Positions 9,763 to 20,682 of a DNA stretch of 64,000 bases are shown here, in pieces. Each line of letters begins with the position of its first letter. Position 1 is the first letter of the stretch. The stretch covers positions 62,001 through 126,000 of the forward strand of contig RDXX01000039.1 of assembly GCA_004292955.1 (NCBI GenBank). Reading direction: 5' to 3'. This stretch comes from Oscillatoriales cyanobacterium (GTDB lineage: Bacteria; Cyanobacteriota; Cyanobacteriia; Cyanobacteriales; Microcoleaceae). The position numbers and the translations under genes were made by a program. Below the pieces are notes generated by a model. That model ran no database searches and was not told the origin of the DNA. It worked only from the letters and a program-made list of their open reading frames with translations.

Positions 9763-10127
9763 GTCAGGAACTCAGGGCTGAAGCCACTGAGCTTGTAAGA
9801 AATTACAAGCTATTCTGACGGGCCTAAGTCTTAACTGACTACGTTATTTGAGTCACGACACCGGGCGAATGCGAAGCTAGTCCCTTGCTCTGTCATCTGC
9901 AATTAAACAGTTTTAAAGTCACTGAAACAGTGTTGCAGGTCTAAAAAGCTCTTATAACCTTGGCGAAGCTAACATTACCCGAAAGGGATTCGGAGACAAC
10001 CATATCTCCACAGAGGGGCAACCATACCCCTCTACCCCGCAAGGGGGATTCAAGGCGATTGAAATCGCCGGGTCGTTTTCCTCTCAGGTCTAAAGACTCG
10101 CTCGTTTCCCACTTACCGAGTGTTTTT
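9763..10127 (+). ncRNA. HEARO/IscB-omegaRNA-like structured RNA, standalone (copy A)
   Basis: Collinear conserved blocks shared with 41839-42278 (GCCACTGAGCTTGTAAG, CTACGTTATTTGAGTCA, TTAAACAGT-TTAAAGTCACT, AAGCTCTTATAAC, GATTCAAGGCGATTGAAATCGCC-GGTCGTTTTCCTCTCAGGTCT, GTTTCCCACTTACC-AGTGTTTTT), ending at ATGA. Confidence 0.75.
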
Positions 10128-10913
10128 ATGAAAATTGCCACCTGGAACGTCAACTCAATTCGCACCCGCCTCGAACACGTTACTAGCTGGTTGCAAACCA
10201 ACCAAATCGACGTTCTCTGCTTGCAAGAAACCAAAGTTACAGACAAAGACTTTCCCCTGCAACCCTTCCTCGACATCGGCTACAACTGCTACATCTCCGG
10301 TCAAAAATCCTACAACGGCGTCGCTATTTTTAGCCGATCGCCCCTGTCACAAGTCAGCGCCGGATTTGCCCCCATTCTCGGCGACGCAACCGTCGGCAGC
10401 TTCGACGAACAAAAGCGCCTCATAGCCGGGGTTATAGACGATATTTGCATCATTTCCGTATACGTTCCCAACGGTTCCGAGGTTGGTTCCGAGAAGTATC
10501 AATACAAACTGCATTGGCTCAAACTGCTGCAAGAATACCTGAAAATAGCACTAGACAAATCGCCCAACCTGTGCATTTGTGGCGACTTCAACATCGTACC
10601 GGACGATCGAGATATATACAATCCCAAAGCTGCTGCAAACTCCGTTGGCCTATCAATACCCGAACGCCAAGCATTAACAGAAATCACCGAATTAGGATTA
10701 AGCGACCCCTTTCGCAAATTCACCTCAGAAGGCGGACATTATAGCTGGTGGGACTATCGCGCCGCCGCATTTCCCCGCAACAACGGCTGGAGAATCGACC
10801 ACCATTATCTCAGCCCTCCCCTCTACGAAAAAGCCAAAAACTGTACAATAGATATTGCTCCCAGAAAATTAGTCAAACCCAGCGACCACACCCCCGTAAT
10901 TGTCGAAATTTGA
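10128..10913 (+). CDS. xth: exodeoxyribonuclease III (xth family)
   Basis: MKIATWNVNSIRTRLEHVTSWLQTNQIDVLCLQETKV...DHTPVIVEI; native start placed at 10128, not the 9960 ORF-track start that reads through the RNA element. Confidence 0.92.
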   Translation: MKIATWNVNSIRTRLEHVTSWLQTNQIDVLCLQETKVTDKDFPLQPFLDIGYNCYISGQKSYNGVAIFSRSPLSQVSAGFAPILGDATVGSFDEQKRLIAGVIDDICIISVYVPNGSEVGSEKYQYKLHWLKLLQEYLKIALDKSPNLCICGDFNIVPDDRDIYNPKAAANSVGLSIPERQALTEITELGLSDPFRKFTSEGGHYSWWDYRAAAFPRNNGWRIDHHYLSPPLYEKAKNCTIDIAPRKLVKPSDHTPVIVEI

Positions 10914-11204
10914 ATTATAAGTTATAAATAAAACTCAGGTCAAAAACCCTGTTTCTAAGCTGTTGTACATTTAAATTATGGGCAAATCATCAATCATAAT
11001 ATTGTGGAATGGGCTTCTAGCCCGTTCCAAATATACCATTTAAATGCGCGACAGCTTATCCTAAATCTTAGGTTTAACAACCAGAGATTTAAGAAACTGG
11101 GTTTCTCAAACCCCTTGCAGAAGATTCCTTCTTCAATCCGTTAAATCCGCTACAAAATCCGTTGCCGAACTTTCTTCTTCCATAACAACCAACCAACAAA
11201 AATC

Positions 11205-12080
11205 ATGTTCTTAGTAACTGGAGCAACAGGCCCACTAGGCCGCCGAATAGTACGAGAAATCAGACAGCAAGACAAACCTGTCCGCGCATTTGTTCGCCTC
11301 GCTTCTCGCTATTCAGAACTAGAAAACCGAGGCGCCGAAATTTTTATCGGCGACTTGAAACAAGACAAAGATATCAAAAAAGCTTGCCAAGGAGTGCAAT
11401 ACATCATCAGCACCCACGGCACCGGCGGCGACGTACAAGCAGTACACTACCGCGCCAACATAGAACTGATCGACTGCGCCAAAGAAGCGGGAGTGCAGCA
11501 CTTTGTCTTTCTTTCGGTACTCGGAGTCGATCGCGGATACGAAGATTCAGCAGTATTCAAAGCCAAGCGAGAAGTCGAAAAATACCTGCAAAACAGCGGA
11601 TTAAATTATACCATTTTGCGGCCAGCCGGTTTTGCTTCCAGCTTGTTACCGCTAGCAGAAAGATTTCGAGAAACCGGACTTTACCTGCTGATTGGCGACG
11701 GCAAAAACCGCACCTCTGTTGTCAGTACCGACGACTTAGCAAAGATTTCCGTAGACTCGCCAACAGTAGAAGGTGCGCGCAACCAAATTTTACCAGTCGG
11801 CGGCCCCGATGTGCTGACCAGAGACGACATTGCCCGCATTTTTGGCCGCTTATTCAAGCGCGAACCGATCGTAATTAACCCGCCAATGGTTGTCTTTGAC
11901 GGATTGCGAAATGCCGTGGGTTTATTGAACCCTCAAGCTCAAAAAGGCTTGGGAACTTTGCGGGTATTGCTGGCTAACGAGTTTTTCTGCACTCCCGAAG
12001 AAGTCCAGCACTTAGAATCTATTTACGGCATGAGAATGGAATCCCTAGAAAGCTTTTTGCGGCGCAATTTGAGCGTTTAA
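11205..12080 (+). CDS. NAD(P)-binding atypical SDR / NmrA-like protein (Ycf39-like)
   Basis: MFLVTGATGPLGRRIVREIRQQDKPVRAFVR. Confidence 0.85.
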   Translation: MFLVTGATGPLGRRIVREIRQQDKPVRAFVRLASRYSELENRGAEIFIGDLKQDKDIKKACQGVQYIISTHGTGGDVQAVHYRANIELIDCAKEAGVQHFVFLSVLGVDRGYEDSAVFKAKREVEKYLQNSGLNYTILRPAGFASSLLPLAERFRETGLYLLIGDGKNRTSVVSTDDLAKISVDSPTVEGARNQILPVGGPDVLTRDDIARIFGRLFKREPIVINPPMVVFDGLRNAVGLLNPQAQKGLGTLRVLLANEFFCTPEEVQHLESIYGMRMESLESFLRRNLSV

Positions 12081-12191
12081 AAAACTCGTTCGCAGTTGCG
12101 CTTATTTCTCGTTACCAGGCAGAGCCTGGTAATGAATATCCAGAGGCTCTGCCTCGAAATTGCTGCGGAATATCCGATTTACTTTAACAAT

Positions 12192-12264
12192 CGGGATGAC
12201 AGGATTTGAACCTGCGACCCCCTCGTCCCGAACGAGGTGCGCTACCAAGCTGCGCTACATCCCG
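12192..12264 (-). tRNA. tRNA-Pro(CGG)
   Basis: Reverse complement CGGGATGTAGCGCAGCTTGGTAGCGCACCTCGTTCGGGACGAGGGGGTCGCAGGTTCAAATCCTGTCATCCCG folds as cloverleaf; anticodon loop TTCGGGA. Confidence 0.93.
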
Positions 12265-12364
12265 AAATTAGTCAATAGATTTTTATGATATCACATTTTT
12301 AAGTCAAAACTTAGCCACCTCCTAGTATAATGTTTTGTAAAACACTACTCAGACGGAGGCAGGC

Positions 12365-13234
12365 GTGACAGTTAAGCCCCAGTGGTTGCGAGTTAAAGCC
12401 CCCCAATGGGAGCGCGTCGGCAACGTCAAAGAAATTTTGCGGGATTTATCCCTGAATACGGTTTGCGAGGAGGCGTCGTGTCCGAACATCGGCGAATGCT
12501 TCAACGCAGGTACTGCTACATTTTTGATTATGGGGCCGGCTTGTACCCGCGCCTGTCCTTACTGCGATATCGATTTTGAGAAAAAGCCCCAAGCTTTAGA
12601 TCCGACGGAACCCCAAAGATTGGCGCAGGCGGTGCAGCGACTCAAACTCAATCACGTTGTGATTACTTCTGTTAACCGCGACGATTTGCCGGATGGGGGC
12701 GCGTCTCAGTTTGTCGAGTGCATTCAAGCTGTACGATCGACAATGCCCGATACAACTATAGAAGTTTTGATTCCCGACTTGTGCGGCAACTGGCAAGCTT
12801 TAGAAATTATTCTCGCAGCCCGGCCCGAGGTACTCAACCACAATACCGAAACCGTAAAGCGACTTTACCGCAAGGTGCGGCCGCAAGGAAAGTACGATCG
12901 CACCCTGGAACTCTTACAGCGCAGCCGCCAACTCGCACCGGGCGTTTATACCAAATCCGGGATTATGGTGGGACTGGGAGAAACAGATGCCGAAATTCGC
13001 GAGGCGATGCAAGACTTGCGGGCTGTTGGCTGCGATATTTTGACCCTGGGACAGTACCTGCAACCTACTCAAAAGCACTTGAATGTAGAAAGCTTTGTGC
13101 CGCCGGAACAGTTTGATGCTTGGAGAGAGTTTGGCGAATCTTTGGGATTCTTGCAAATTGTCGCTTCTCCCTTAACTCGCAGTTCCTATCACGCCGAACA
13201 GGTGAGAGAATTGATGAAACTTTACCCGCGCTAG
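12365..13234 (+). CDS. lipA: lipoyl synthase (GTG start)
   Basis: [12 protein letters not shown] and radical-SAM [10 protein letters not shown] motif. Confidence 0.95.
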   Translation: MTVKPQWLRVKAPQWERVGNVKEILRDLSLNTVCEEASCPNIGECFNAGTATFLIMGPACTRACPYCDIDFEKKPQALDPTEPQRLAQAVQRLKLNHVVITSVNRDDLPDGGASQFVECIQAVRSTMPDTTIEVLIPDLCGNWQALEIILAARPEVLNHNTETVKRLYRKVRPQGKYDRTLELLQRSRQLAPGVYTKSGIMVGLGETDAEIREAMQDLRAVGCDILTLGQYLQPTQKHLNVESFVPPEQFDAWREFGESLGFLQIVASPLTRSSYHAEQVRELMKLYPR

Positions 13235-14389
13235 TAATTTAAGTTTAACTGAACTGGCGCGAGAGAGAATGATTGTCACTCAAACTCGATCGCGTAACAG
13301 CATTGTTAAACAGTTGACAGTTGACAGTTGACAGTTGACAGCGAAGTGATAAGAACGGAGATTTAAACTCCGCTCTTATCACAATCTGCCGACCTGAGTA
13401 AGGGCTTCAAACCCATGCTATTCGGTGACAATTTAACCTAGGGAAGCATTTGCTCCTCAGCAATTATACTTACAGCTTGCTCTAATTTTGGGTGAAAAAC
13501 TGAGATTTAGGCGATCGATATAGCTGCAAGCTTCCCTAACGTCCGGAGTGCCATATCGATCGCCCCTCGCCCCCAAATTGCGAATTTTACACTCCTAAAA
13601 AAACAGTTTTTTCGGTAATCTTACTGATTGACAAATGCAATGCCATTCTTGACTTTTCACCAATAGGTAACGGCGAGGAAAAACCTACGCTTTCTGTGCC
13701 AGCGGGAGTTCAAAAGACCCGGTTTTTGATGCCGATCATATTGGGTGAGGTTAAATGGGAAGCCCCAGCCAACACCAAAAAAGTTATAGATCGATCGCCA
13801 CATCCAACTCCCAACCTACGCCAAATACATCGATTAACCGGGTTTTTTCCTGGAATTCCTGGGTTGAAATGCCGAATTTTTGTCAGGAAACCCGGTTTTT
13901 CCCTTAACTGCCAACTCGATAAGGGAGACTCAAAAAACCATGAATCTCATATGGTGCAAGGGATTAAGCTTCCTGTGAGCTGTGGGGTATTTAATCAAGA
14001 ACCCCGAATTATATAAAGTTTTATTAAAAAAATCCCTATTTTGGCGAAGTGATCGGGAACGAGGTTATTGGTGATGAAGATTAACTTAACTTCTGACCTT
14101 GGTCACTTGTTTATAGCCAGTCTCTATCTATACTAGCTATATAAACAAAGAAGTACAACGCACTTTTCGGGGCTTCAAACTGTTACATCAGAAAGTTCTT
14201 AGCGTTTTCCCGAATCTTGGTAAAACAAGTGGGGCAGCCAAAGCTCGATCTCTCCAACAGCACAAAAGTCAGAAAAGTTAGTAAAGAAACAAACAGCGGT
14301 GATGCTTCGTCTTAACAAAGTGGGCATCATAATTATAAATAACCGCTAAGCGTAGCATCTTTTCACCCGGAGCCATTGAGAAAATCACT

Positions 14390-15658
14390 ATGCCAGCCAC
14401 CTCTTTTTACGCTCAAGCTGAATTCGACGAACAACTGCGAGTCAATCCCTTGCAAGATGTAGATGTGTTGGATGAAGATGCTGAAGAAGCTGGAGACGAA
14501 CCCATCGACCAAGACTCAGCAGAGACTGAAGATGCAGACACAGCATCCAAATTGCAAAAAAACGCTAGCCGCCGCACTACAGATTTAGTGCGCCTGTACT
14601 TACAGGAAATCGGTCGGGTGCGTCTCTTGGGTAGAGACGAAGAAGTCTCCGAAGCTCAAAAAGTTCAGCGCTACATCAAATTGCTGGAATTGCGCAACAC
14701 CGTCGCTTCCCAGGAAGAAGGGCTGATTCAAAGCTTCGTGCATTTAATAGAAGTGCGCGATCGCCTGTCTGCACAATTGGGACACAAACCTTCCCTGGAA
14801 CGCTGGGCATTAACCGCAGGCATCAGTGACGTGCCAGAACTCAAGCGAATTATGGCCGAAGGCAAGCGCCAGTGGGCAGAATTGGCCGAGATGACGGTAG
14901 AGGCGATCGAAAAAATTCAAGCTGAAGGCATCGAAGCTAAAGACCACATGATTAAGGCGAATTTGCGCCTGGTGGTTTCCGTGGCAAAAAAATATCAAAA
15001 TCGCGGTTTAGAATTGCTCGATTTAATACAAGAAGGTACTCTCGGACTGGAACGAGCTGTCGAAAAGTTCGACCCGACACGGGGCTATCGGTTTAGCACA
15101 TACGCCTACTGGTGGATTCGCCAGGGAATCACGCGGGCGATCGCGACTCAAAGCCGCACCATCCGCCTCCCCGTCCACATCACCGAAAAACTTAACAAAA
15201 TCAAGAAAGCCCAGCGCAAAATATCTCAAGAAAAAGGTCGCACAGCTACGATCGAAGATATCGGCGTCGAATTGGACATGACTGCCGCTCAAGTTCGGGA
15301 AGTATTGCTGCGAGTTCCTCGCTCTGTTTCTCTGGAAACTAAAGTGGGCAACGAAAAAGATACAGAGTTGGGCGACTTACTCGAAACCGACAGCATCTCG
15401 CCAGAAGAAATGCTGATGCGAGAAGCTCTGCACCGCGACTTGCAACAATTGTTGGCAGATTTGACTAGCCGCGAACGAGATGTTATTCTGATGCGCTTTG
15501 GTTTGGGCGACGGACACCCCTACTCGTTGGCAGAAATCGGTCGAGCTCTGGACTTGTCCCGCGAGCGAGTCCGCCAAATTGAAGCCAAAGCTTTGCAAAA
15601 ACTCCGCCAACCCAAGCGTCGCAACCGCGTGCGCGACTATCTTGAGTCTCTGACTTAA
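14390..15658 (+). CDS. sigC: group 2 RNA polymerase sigma-70 factor (SigC-like)
   Basis: DLVRLYLQEIGRVRLLGRDEEVSEAQKVQRY, RFSTYAYWWIRQGITRAI; N-terminus MPATSFYA resembles cyanobacterial SigC. Confidence 0.85.
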   Translation: MPATSFYAQAEFDEQLRVNPLQDVDVLDEDAEEAGDEPIDQDSAETEDADTASKLQKNASRRTTDLVRLYLQEIGRVRLLGRDEEVSEAQKVQRYIKLLELRNTVASQEEGLIQSFVHLIEVRDRLSAQLGHKPSLERWALTAGISDVPELKRIMAEGKRQWAELAEMTVEAIEKIQAEGIEAKDHMIKANLRLVVSVAKKYQNRGLELLDLIQEGTLGLERAVEKFDPTRGYRFSTYAYWWIRQGITRAIATQSRTIRLPVHITEKLNKIKKAQRKISQEKGRTATIEDIGVELDMTAAQVREVLLRVPRSVSLETKVGNEKDTELGDLLETDSISPEEMLMREALHRDLQQLLADLTSRERDVILMRFGLGDGHPYSLAEIGRALDLSRERVRQIEAKALQKLRQPKRRNRVRDYLESLT

Positions 15659-15689
15659 ATTAGCTGGTGTGCATTTACTGACAAATAGG

Positions 15690-15726
15690 GTTTAAAGCCT
15701 CGTCCTTCTTATAGGACGGCTTTCAT
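15690..15726 (+). terminator. putative terminator hairpin of sigC-like gene
   Basis: aaagcc-t-cgtcct-tcttat-aggacg-gcttt stem-loop just after the stop. Confidence 0.5.
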
Positions 15727-16108
15727 CATAGGGTATGTATTGTGGATGCGCGAGATCTAAAAATCCGGTCTCAACTCTAGAATCCCAAAACAATCCTATA
15801 GGTTGAGGCATCAACCTATAGGGCTAGGCAATATCAAACAAGCGATGCTTGCTTTGTCTGTTTGAATCCAGAATCCCGATTCCTCAAGGTTCGGGAGTAT
15901 GTCAGTGTATTGGTAATGTCCGTTTCTGGATCTAGGTAGAAGGCAGAAGACAGAAAGCATAAAGCAGAAGAAAAAATTATTACTTCTACACGATTTCTCT
16001 GTCTAATTACTAGAAACACGAATATTGGAGTATATTGGGGTAAGTCAATAGATCGGCTTTGCAACTTGATTTGAAAATCAGAGTTCAACAAACATCTCAG
16101 GTCGAAAG

Positions 16109-17467
16109 ATGCTAAAACCTCAAAAAGGATTTTCCATTGCCACTAAGTCAGTCAAGGCGAAATTGCTTCGTTCTGGTTTTGATATGCAGCCAACTAAGGC
16201 AGCCTATAACGAGATAGTTCATTTCTATTTCCTACTAATTGCCGAAGCTCCTCAAGGCATCCTGACCAAAGAAAATGGAGGCTGGCGTTACTACGAGCTA
16301 CTCACGGCTAATCATCCTTTCGTAAAAGGCTTTCCTTCTGGGATGAAGAGAGCAGCCATCAGGCAAGCAATTGGTGCTTAATAAAAGCTGGAATTCAACC
16401 TATCAAAAATGGTTGAATCGCCCAAAAAGGCTCAAGCACCACAAGCCACCGCTCCATCAAGGAGCGTTTAACTTTAACCCTCAGTACGATGCTGGGATGT
16501 GGAAAGAGGATGATGGTTTTTCTATTGTTCTAAAGATGCTGGTAGGCGATTCATGGAAGTGGATAAAACATCAGTATCAATGCCCTGACGTTCCGACCCA
16601 ATGGGTAAAAGGCTCCCCTAGAGTGCAGGTTCAAAACGGTTCTTTGTGGATAGTTTTTCCACTTGAAAAATACGTTCCTGCTACGGGTGGCATCAAAGGA
16701 ATCATGGCAAAAAGCACGTTTCGGACCTGCGGAATTGACATGGATCTCGACAAGTTCATCGTCATTGCTAGCATCCTAGAAACCAACGACAGAGGCGAAA
16801 CGACTGAAGTCGCTAGACATTTCATTAACCAGTCGCGTCATGTAGCTCGTAGGAAGCGGAATCTAGGAAATATCGCCATCAAAATGGGCAAAACGGGAAT
16901 CATTTCCCGTGGCTTTGCTAAAAAAGCATGGGACTCTTTATCTGCTGTGGAAATTGAATATTGGGCGTTGCTTAATCATGGTATGAAAAAAATAAGTTTA
17001 AAATCCAAAACCTTTGTGGATACTGGTTTCTATGACAGACCTATTTAGCCTTTCAGGCCAATCATTGGCGGGCAAATGTGATTAGCTTTGAGCATCTGGG
17101 AAATTTGCGACCCAAACGCGGGAAATATTCAAGACGCTCAAATCAAAAACGTGCTTACTGGTTGAAAGGCAAAATCTATGAACAAGTCAAACGAATTGCT
17201 TATCAAGATTATGCAATTCTCACAACTCGCGTTAGTCCGATGAATACGAGCCGTCTTACCCCTTGGGGCGAGCCTGTCTGGAGAGGATGCAAATTCCCTT
17301 CAAGCCCGACTGAGTTTGATAGCTATCGACCGGGGGCTGCATTAGTAGCAACTGTGGATGGGTACAAAGCTCATAGTGGTTTAAATGCCGCTCGTAATGT
17401 GGCTCTAAAAGCAATTAAGCGCCATCTTTCAGAGGTGATGCTTCATCAAAAAAGCCTACAGCAGTAA
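16109..17467 (+). pseudogene. degenerate TnpB-like/OrfB family (IS200/IS605-type RNA-guided nuclease relative), at least two frameshifts
   Basis: Three consecutive ORF fragments (16109-16381, 16371-17048, 17078-17467) read as one protein; RuvC-like GIDMDLDKFIVIASI, FEHLGNLRP and SGLNAARN; zinc-finger cysteines and last RuvC Asp absent. Confidence 0.72.
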
Positions 17468-17828
17468 TGCTTGAGGTGTGCAATTAAACTAGAACGGTGT
17501 TTGGCGACTACCACTTTAATTGTACGAGGCTTGGGTAAACTGCCTAAAAATTCCTTTCCACTACGCTCTATTTGGTTGGGCTAGCCCCACAAACTGAAGG
17601 AAGCGACTACGGAGGAGTTGAAAAAGTGAACTATAGGTGGAATGTTGTGATTTATTCCAATTTACTCCAATTATGGGTTACTCTAAGGCTTTATGGTATG
17701 TGTGCCGTCAAAAATTATCAAAAACTAAATTTTTACCCCAAGCTTTTTTCAATAAGCTCGCATATTTGCAAAATATCTCGATCGCTGTGTATGATTGTCA
17801 ATAGGCAGACTTTCTTGAGAGGGTCACT

Positions 17829-18356
17829 ATGGCACTTTACACCGCGTCCTCATTCAAATCCGAACTCAATGACAAAGGCTGGCGGATGACTCCCCAACGG
17901 GAAACCATCTTGCACGTGTTTCAGAACCTCCCCAAAGGCAACCACCTGAGTGCGGAGGATTTGTACACTTTGTTAAAAAATCGTGGCGAAAACATTAGCT
18001 TGTCCACCATTTACCGAACTTTAAAGTTAATGGCAAGGATGAGCTTGCTCCGCGAACTCGAACTAGCTGAAGGTCACAAACACTATGAAATAAACCAGCC
18101 TTACCCGCACCACCACCACCACCTAGTCTGCGTTCAGTGCAACAGAACGATCGAATTTAACAACGATTCGATTTTGAAAATTGGGATGAAACAAGCTGAA
18201 AAGTCTGGGTTGCACCTGCTAGACTGCCAGTTAACGATTCATACGGTGTGCCATGAAGCTTTGCGGATGGGATGGCCGTCTTTGGTTTCCAGCAATTGGT
18301 CTTGTCCGAGGTCGATCGCCCAGAATGGCAACAGTGCCCCTGATGCAATCGAGTGA
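17829..18356 (+). CDS. Fur family transcriptional regulator (PerR/Fur-like)
   Basis: GWRMTPQRETILHVFQ...TIYRTLKLM...HHHHHLVCVQC. Confidence 0.9.
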   Translation: MALYTASSFKSELNDKGWRMTPQRETILHVFQNLPKGNHLSAEDLYTLLKNRGENISLSTIYRTLKLMARMSLLRELELAEGHKHYEINQPYPHHHHHLVCVQCNRTIEFNNDSILKIGMKQAEKSGLHLLDCQLTIHTVCHEALRMGWPSLVSSNWSCPRSIAQNGNSAPDAIE

Positions 18357-18531
18357 GAATACACTATTTTCGCATTTCAAGTACGGCTGGTTAGAATTAT
18401 TAACGAAACTCGGCGCAAGTGTGATTCGCAGTTACGCCGAAACCGGGTTTCTGAAGGAAAATATATCATTTCCAGAATGAGTCGGAAACCAGAAACCCGA
18501 TGGCTTTGACGTAACACCCGCAAGTCCGCTG

Positions 18532-20115
18532 CTAAAAAGTTTGGCTCAACAAATCCTTGCTGCTCACCCCGTAACTGCGCTGAGCTCGATCGAGCGCGTC
18601 TTTCGTCGGAGCATCCAAAACTCCGGTGACGGAACCCGTGTAAAAGCCGAGGCCTTGCAGCCGCGTTTGTAATTGCTGAATGCTCGATCGAGAATTGACA
18701 CTGCTGCTAATCGGCACAGCAGGAACAGCCAACCGCCCAGCTAATCGGTTTTGGATTGCAGCCAAAGTTGTCGGAGTTGCAATACCTGTCGCCGGTGACA
18801 AATTGTGTTCCTGTTGAAACGACAATACCGCCCACTCAGTCTCGGCTCCAAATACTCCATTCACCGGGCCAGGGTTTTTTCCCAGACTTCTGAGCGCAGA
18901 CTGAAGCTGTCGGACACCAGGCCCAGTATCCCCCCGCCGCAAACCCGTTGCGACGGGCTGCTGTGGCTTTGCCGCCTGCCTGTTGCCTTGTCTCAAAGCC
19001 GATCGAGTGCTGCGATCTACTGTGCCAGTCCCGGACAGCCCGCTATCTCTCTGAAATCCGATCAAAGCTTCTTGAGTTGGTCGATCGAACCAACCGTGAA
19101 TCTGGCTCCTGTAATAACCCAATTGTTGCAGCCGCCGCTGCAACAATTCTACTTCTCGACCTGTGTCGCCCAAATCCAGAAAATCTCCAGCATTATTACT
19201 CTGATCGTCATTTTCTCCTGGATATAAAGTAATTTCAGCTTCCCTCATCTGGGCATCTATCGCCTTCAAAGTAGCAGTGTCAGCGCAGCCGTCAGAAACC
19301 AGATTGAAATCTTGCTGAAAACGAGTCACAGCGTAGAGAGTGCGTTCGCGAAACTTGCCGTCAATGCCGCCCTCAAAATAGCCTAAAGCTTTTAACTGCC
19401 GCTGGATCAAGTCTACCGTCGCCCCTCTGTCGCCGAACCGCAGCCCCTTGCAACCGCCATTTTCCGAAATATCAGGAGGAGTAACGGGGGGAGTTGGCCT
19501 GGTGGAAGCAAACAGCAAGGCTAAAGTTTGCCTGTCAGCAACTCCAGTCACCCGCAGTCGATTAATGCGCTGGAAGTATCTCACCGCATTGAGAGTAATT
19601 TCGCGAAAACTCCCTGTGGGATGCGTGTTGAAGTAGCCTAGCTCTTTCAACCTGCGCTGGAGAGTGGTAACATCTGCACCCGAGTCTCCATAACGCAGCT
19701 CGCTATAGCTATAGTTTGTATAAGTTGTTTTAAAAGGTCGATCGTCCTCGTCTAAACTGTTGAGCGCTATCACCGTAGATCGATCGGGCTTACCAGTCAG
19801 CGACAGTTGATAGTCTCGTTGAAAGTTAGTCAGAGCTTGTTTTGTTACCGGGCCGAGCTGACCAGTAGAAGATCTAGGAAAATAGCCAAGATCCCGCAAT
19901 CTGTCTTGAACAGAGCGCAAATTGGGATTTCCTGGATCTATTTGAGCAAAAGCCGAACCGGCTGCGCTCAAAACCGACAGCATCAAAGCCAGAGACAGCA
20001 AACGGACATAAGTCTGAGTCGATAGGTTTTGCCACTTGGGAGGATCAAAAATTTTCAACTCTTGTGCGGGTGCTTCGCAAACAAGAGCAAGTTCGAGGTA
20101 GGCGAGGGATTCCAT
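18532..20115 (-). CDS. multi-repeat peptidoglycan-binding protein (PG_binding_1 repeats)
   Basis: About six repeats of LQxRLxxLGYF...T..AVxxFQ. Confidence 0.88.
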   Translation of the reverse strand: MESLAYLELALVCEAPAQELKIFDPPKWQNLSTQTYVRLLSLALMLSVLSAAGSAFAQIDPGNPNLRSVQDRLRDLGYFPRSSTGQLGPVTKQALTNFQRDYQLSLTGKPDRSTVIALNSLDEDDRPFKTTYTNYSYSELRYGDSGADVTTLQRRLKELGYFNTHPTGSFREITLNAVRYFQRINRLRVTGVADRQTLALLFASTRPTPPVTPPDISENGGCKGLRFGDRGATVDLIQRQLKALGYFEGGIDGKFRERTLYAVTRFQQDFNLVSDGCADTATLKAIDAQMREAEITLYPGENDDQSNNAGDFLDLGDTGREVELLQRRLQQLGYYRSQIHGWFDRPTQEALIGFQRDSGLSGTGTVDRSTRSALRQGNRQAAKPQQPVATGLRRGDTGPGVRQLQSALRSLGKNPGPVNGVFGAETEWAVLSFQQEHNLSPATGIATPTTLAAIQNRLAGRLAVPAVPISSSVNSRSSIQQLQTRLQGLGFYTGSVTGVLDAPTKDALDRAQRSYGVSSKDLLSQTF

Positions 20116-20505
20116 AAATTTTTAGTGTGAAATTGTGGCTGTGATGTACGAGCAAACTCAAGCTGAGCTTTGAGCGGCCCTGGAGCTATCAAGGCTAATG
20201 TTTACCTGTTTGCACGCAGCACCCGTTTCTGAAAAAGAATTTGCCTTCAAAAATAATTACAGGGAACAACCAAGATAGCATCGCTGTTTAGAGAGACGCG
20301 AGTGTCAGGAAAATAGTTTGCAGCCACATCTTAGCCTTGATGAGGGAAAAATGACCAGTTTTTGGGTATTATTGGCTAAAAATTAAAATTTGTATGAGAA
20401 AAAAATATGAGTTGTTGACGATCGATTAAAAAACCCCACCCTTGCTAGTTGCAAACAGGATGGGGATGTTATTCGTTAACTAATCTGTAAAAATCGGACA
20501 TTCAC

Positions 20506-20682
20506 TTAAATTAAGCCGAACCGATCGCAAATCAAAGCAACTCCGGCTGCAAAAACAGTAATTGCTAACGCTACCAGAGGGTTTTGCCCTCTGCTGACTG
20601 CAAAAGAAGTGACCACTCCAGCTCCTAAAGCCGCAGTTACAGCAGCAGTCGCCAAATCTCGATCTGGACGTTTGTCGTACAT
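20506..20682 (-). CDS. small hydrophobic protein, 58 aa (missed by ORF track)
   Basis: Manual translation MYDKRPDRDLATAAVTAALGAGVVTSFAVSRGQNPLVALAITVFAAGVALICDRFGLI*. Confidence 0.6.
   Translation of the reverse strand: MYDKRPDRDLATAAVTAALGAGVVTSFAVSRGQNPLVALAITVFAAGVALICDRFGLI

Noticed and set aside
9960-10127. N-terminal extension of exonuclease III in ORF track
   Set aside because: Region is the conserved RNA element; Xth homology starts at MKIATWNVNSIR (10128)
12110-12170. CAGGCAGAGCCTGGTAA palindrome as terminator of the Ycf39-like gene
   Set aside because: Same sequence recurs at 32510-32605, so it is better explained as a dispersed repeat; termination cannot be judged by eye
16109-17640. 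Cas12k/CAST effector
   Set aside because: N-terminus does not resemble Cas12k; no CRISPR array or Tn7-like tnsB/tnsC/tniQ in the window
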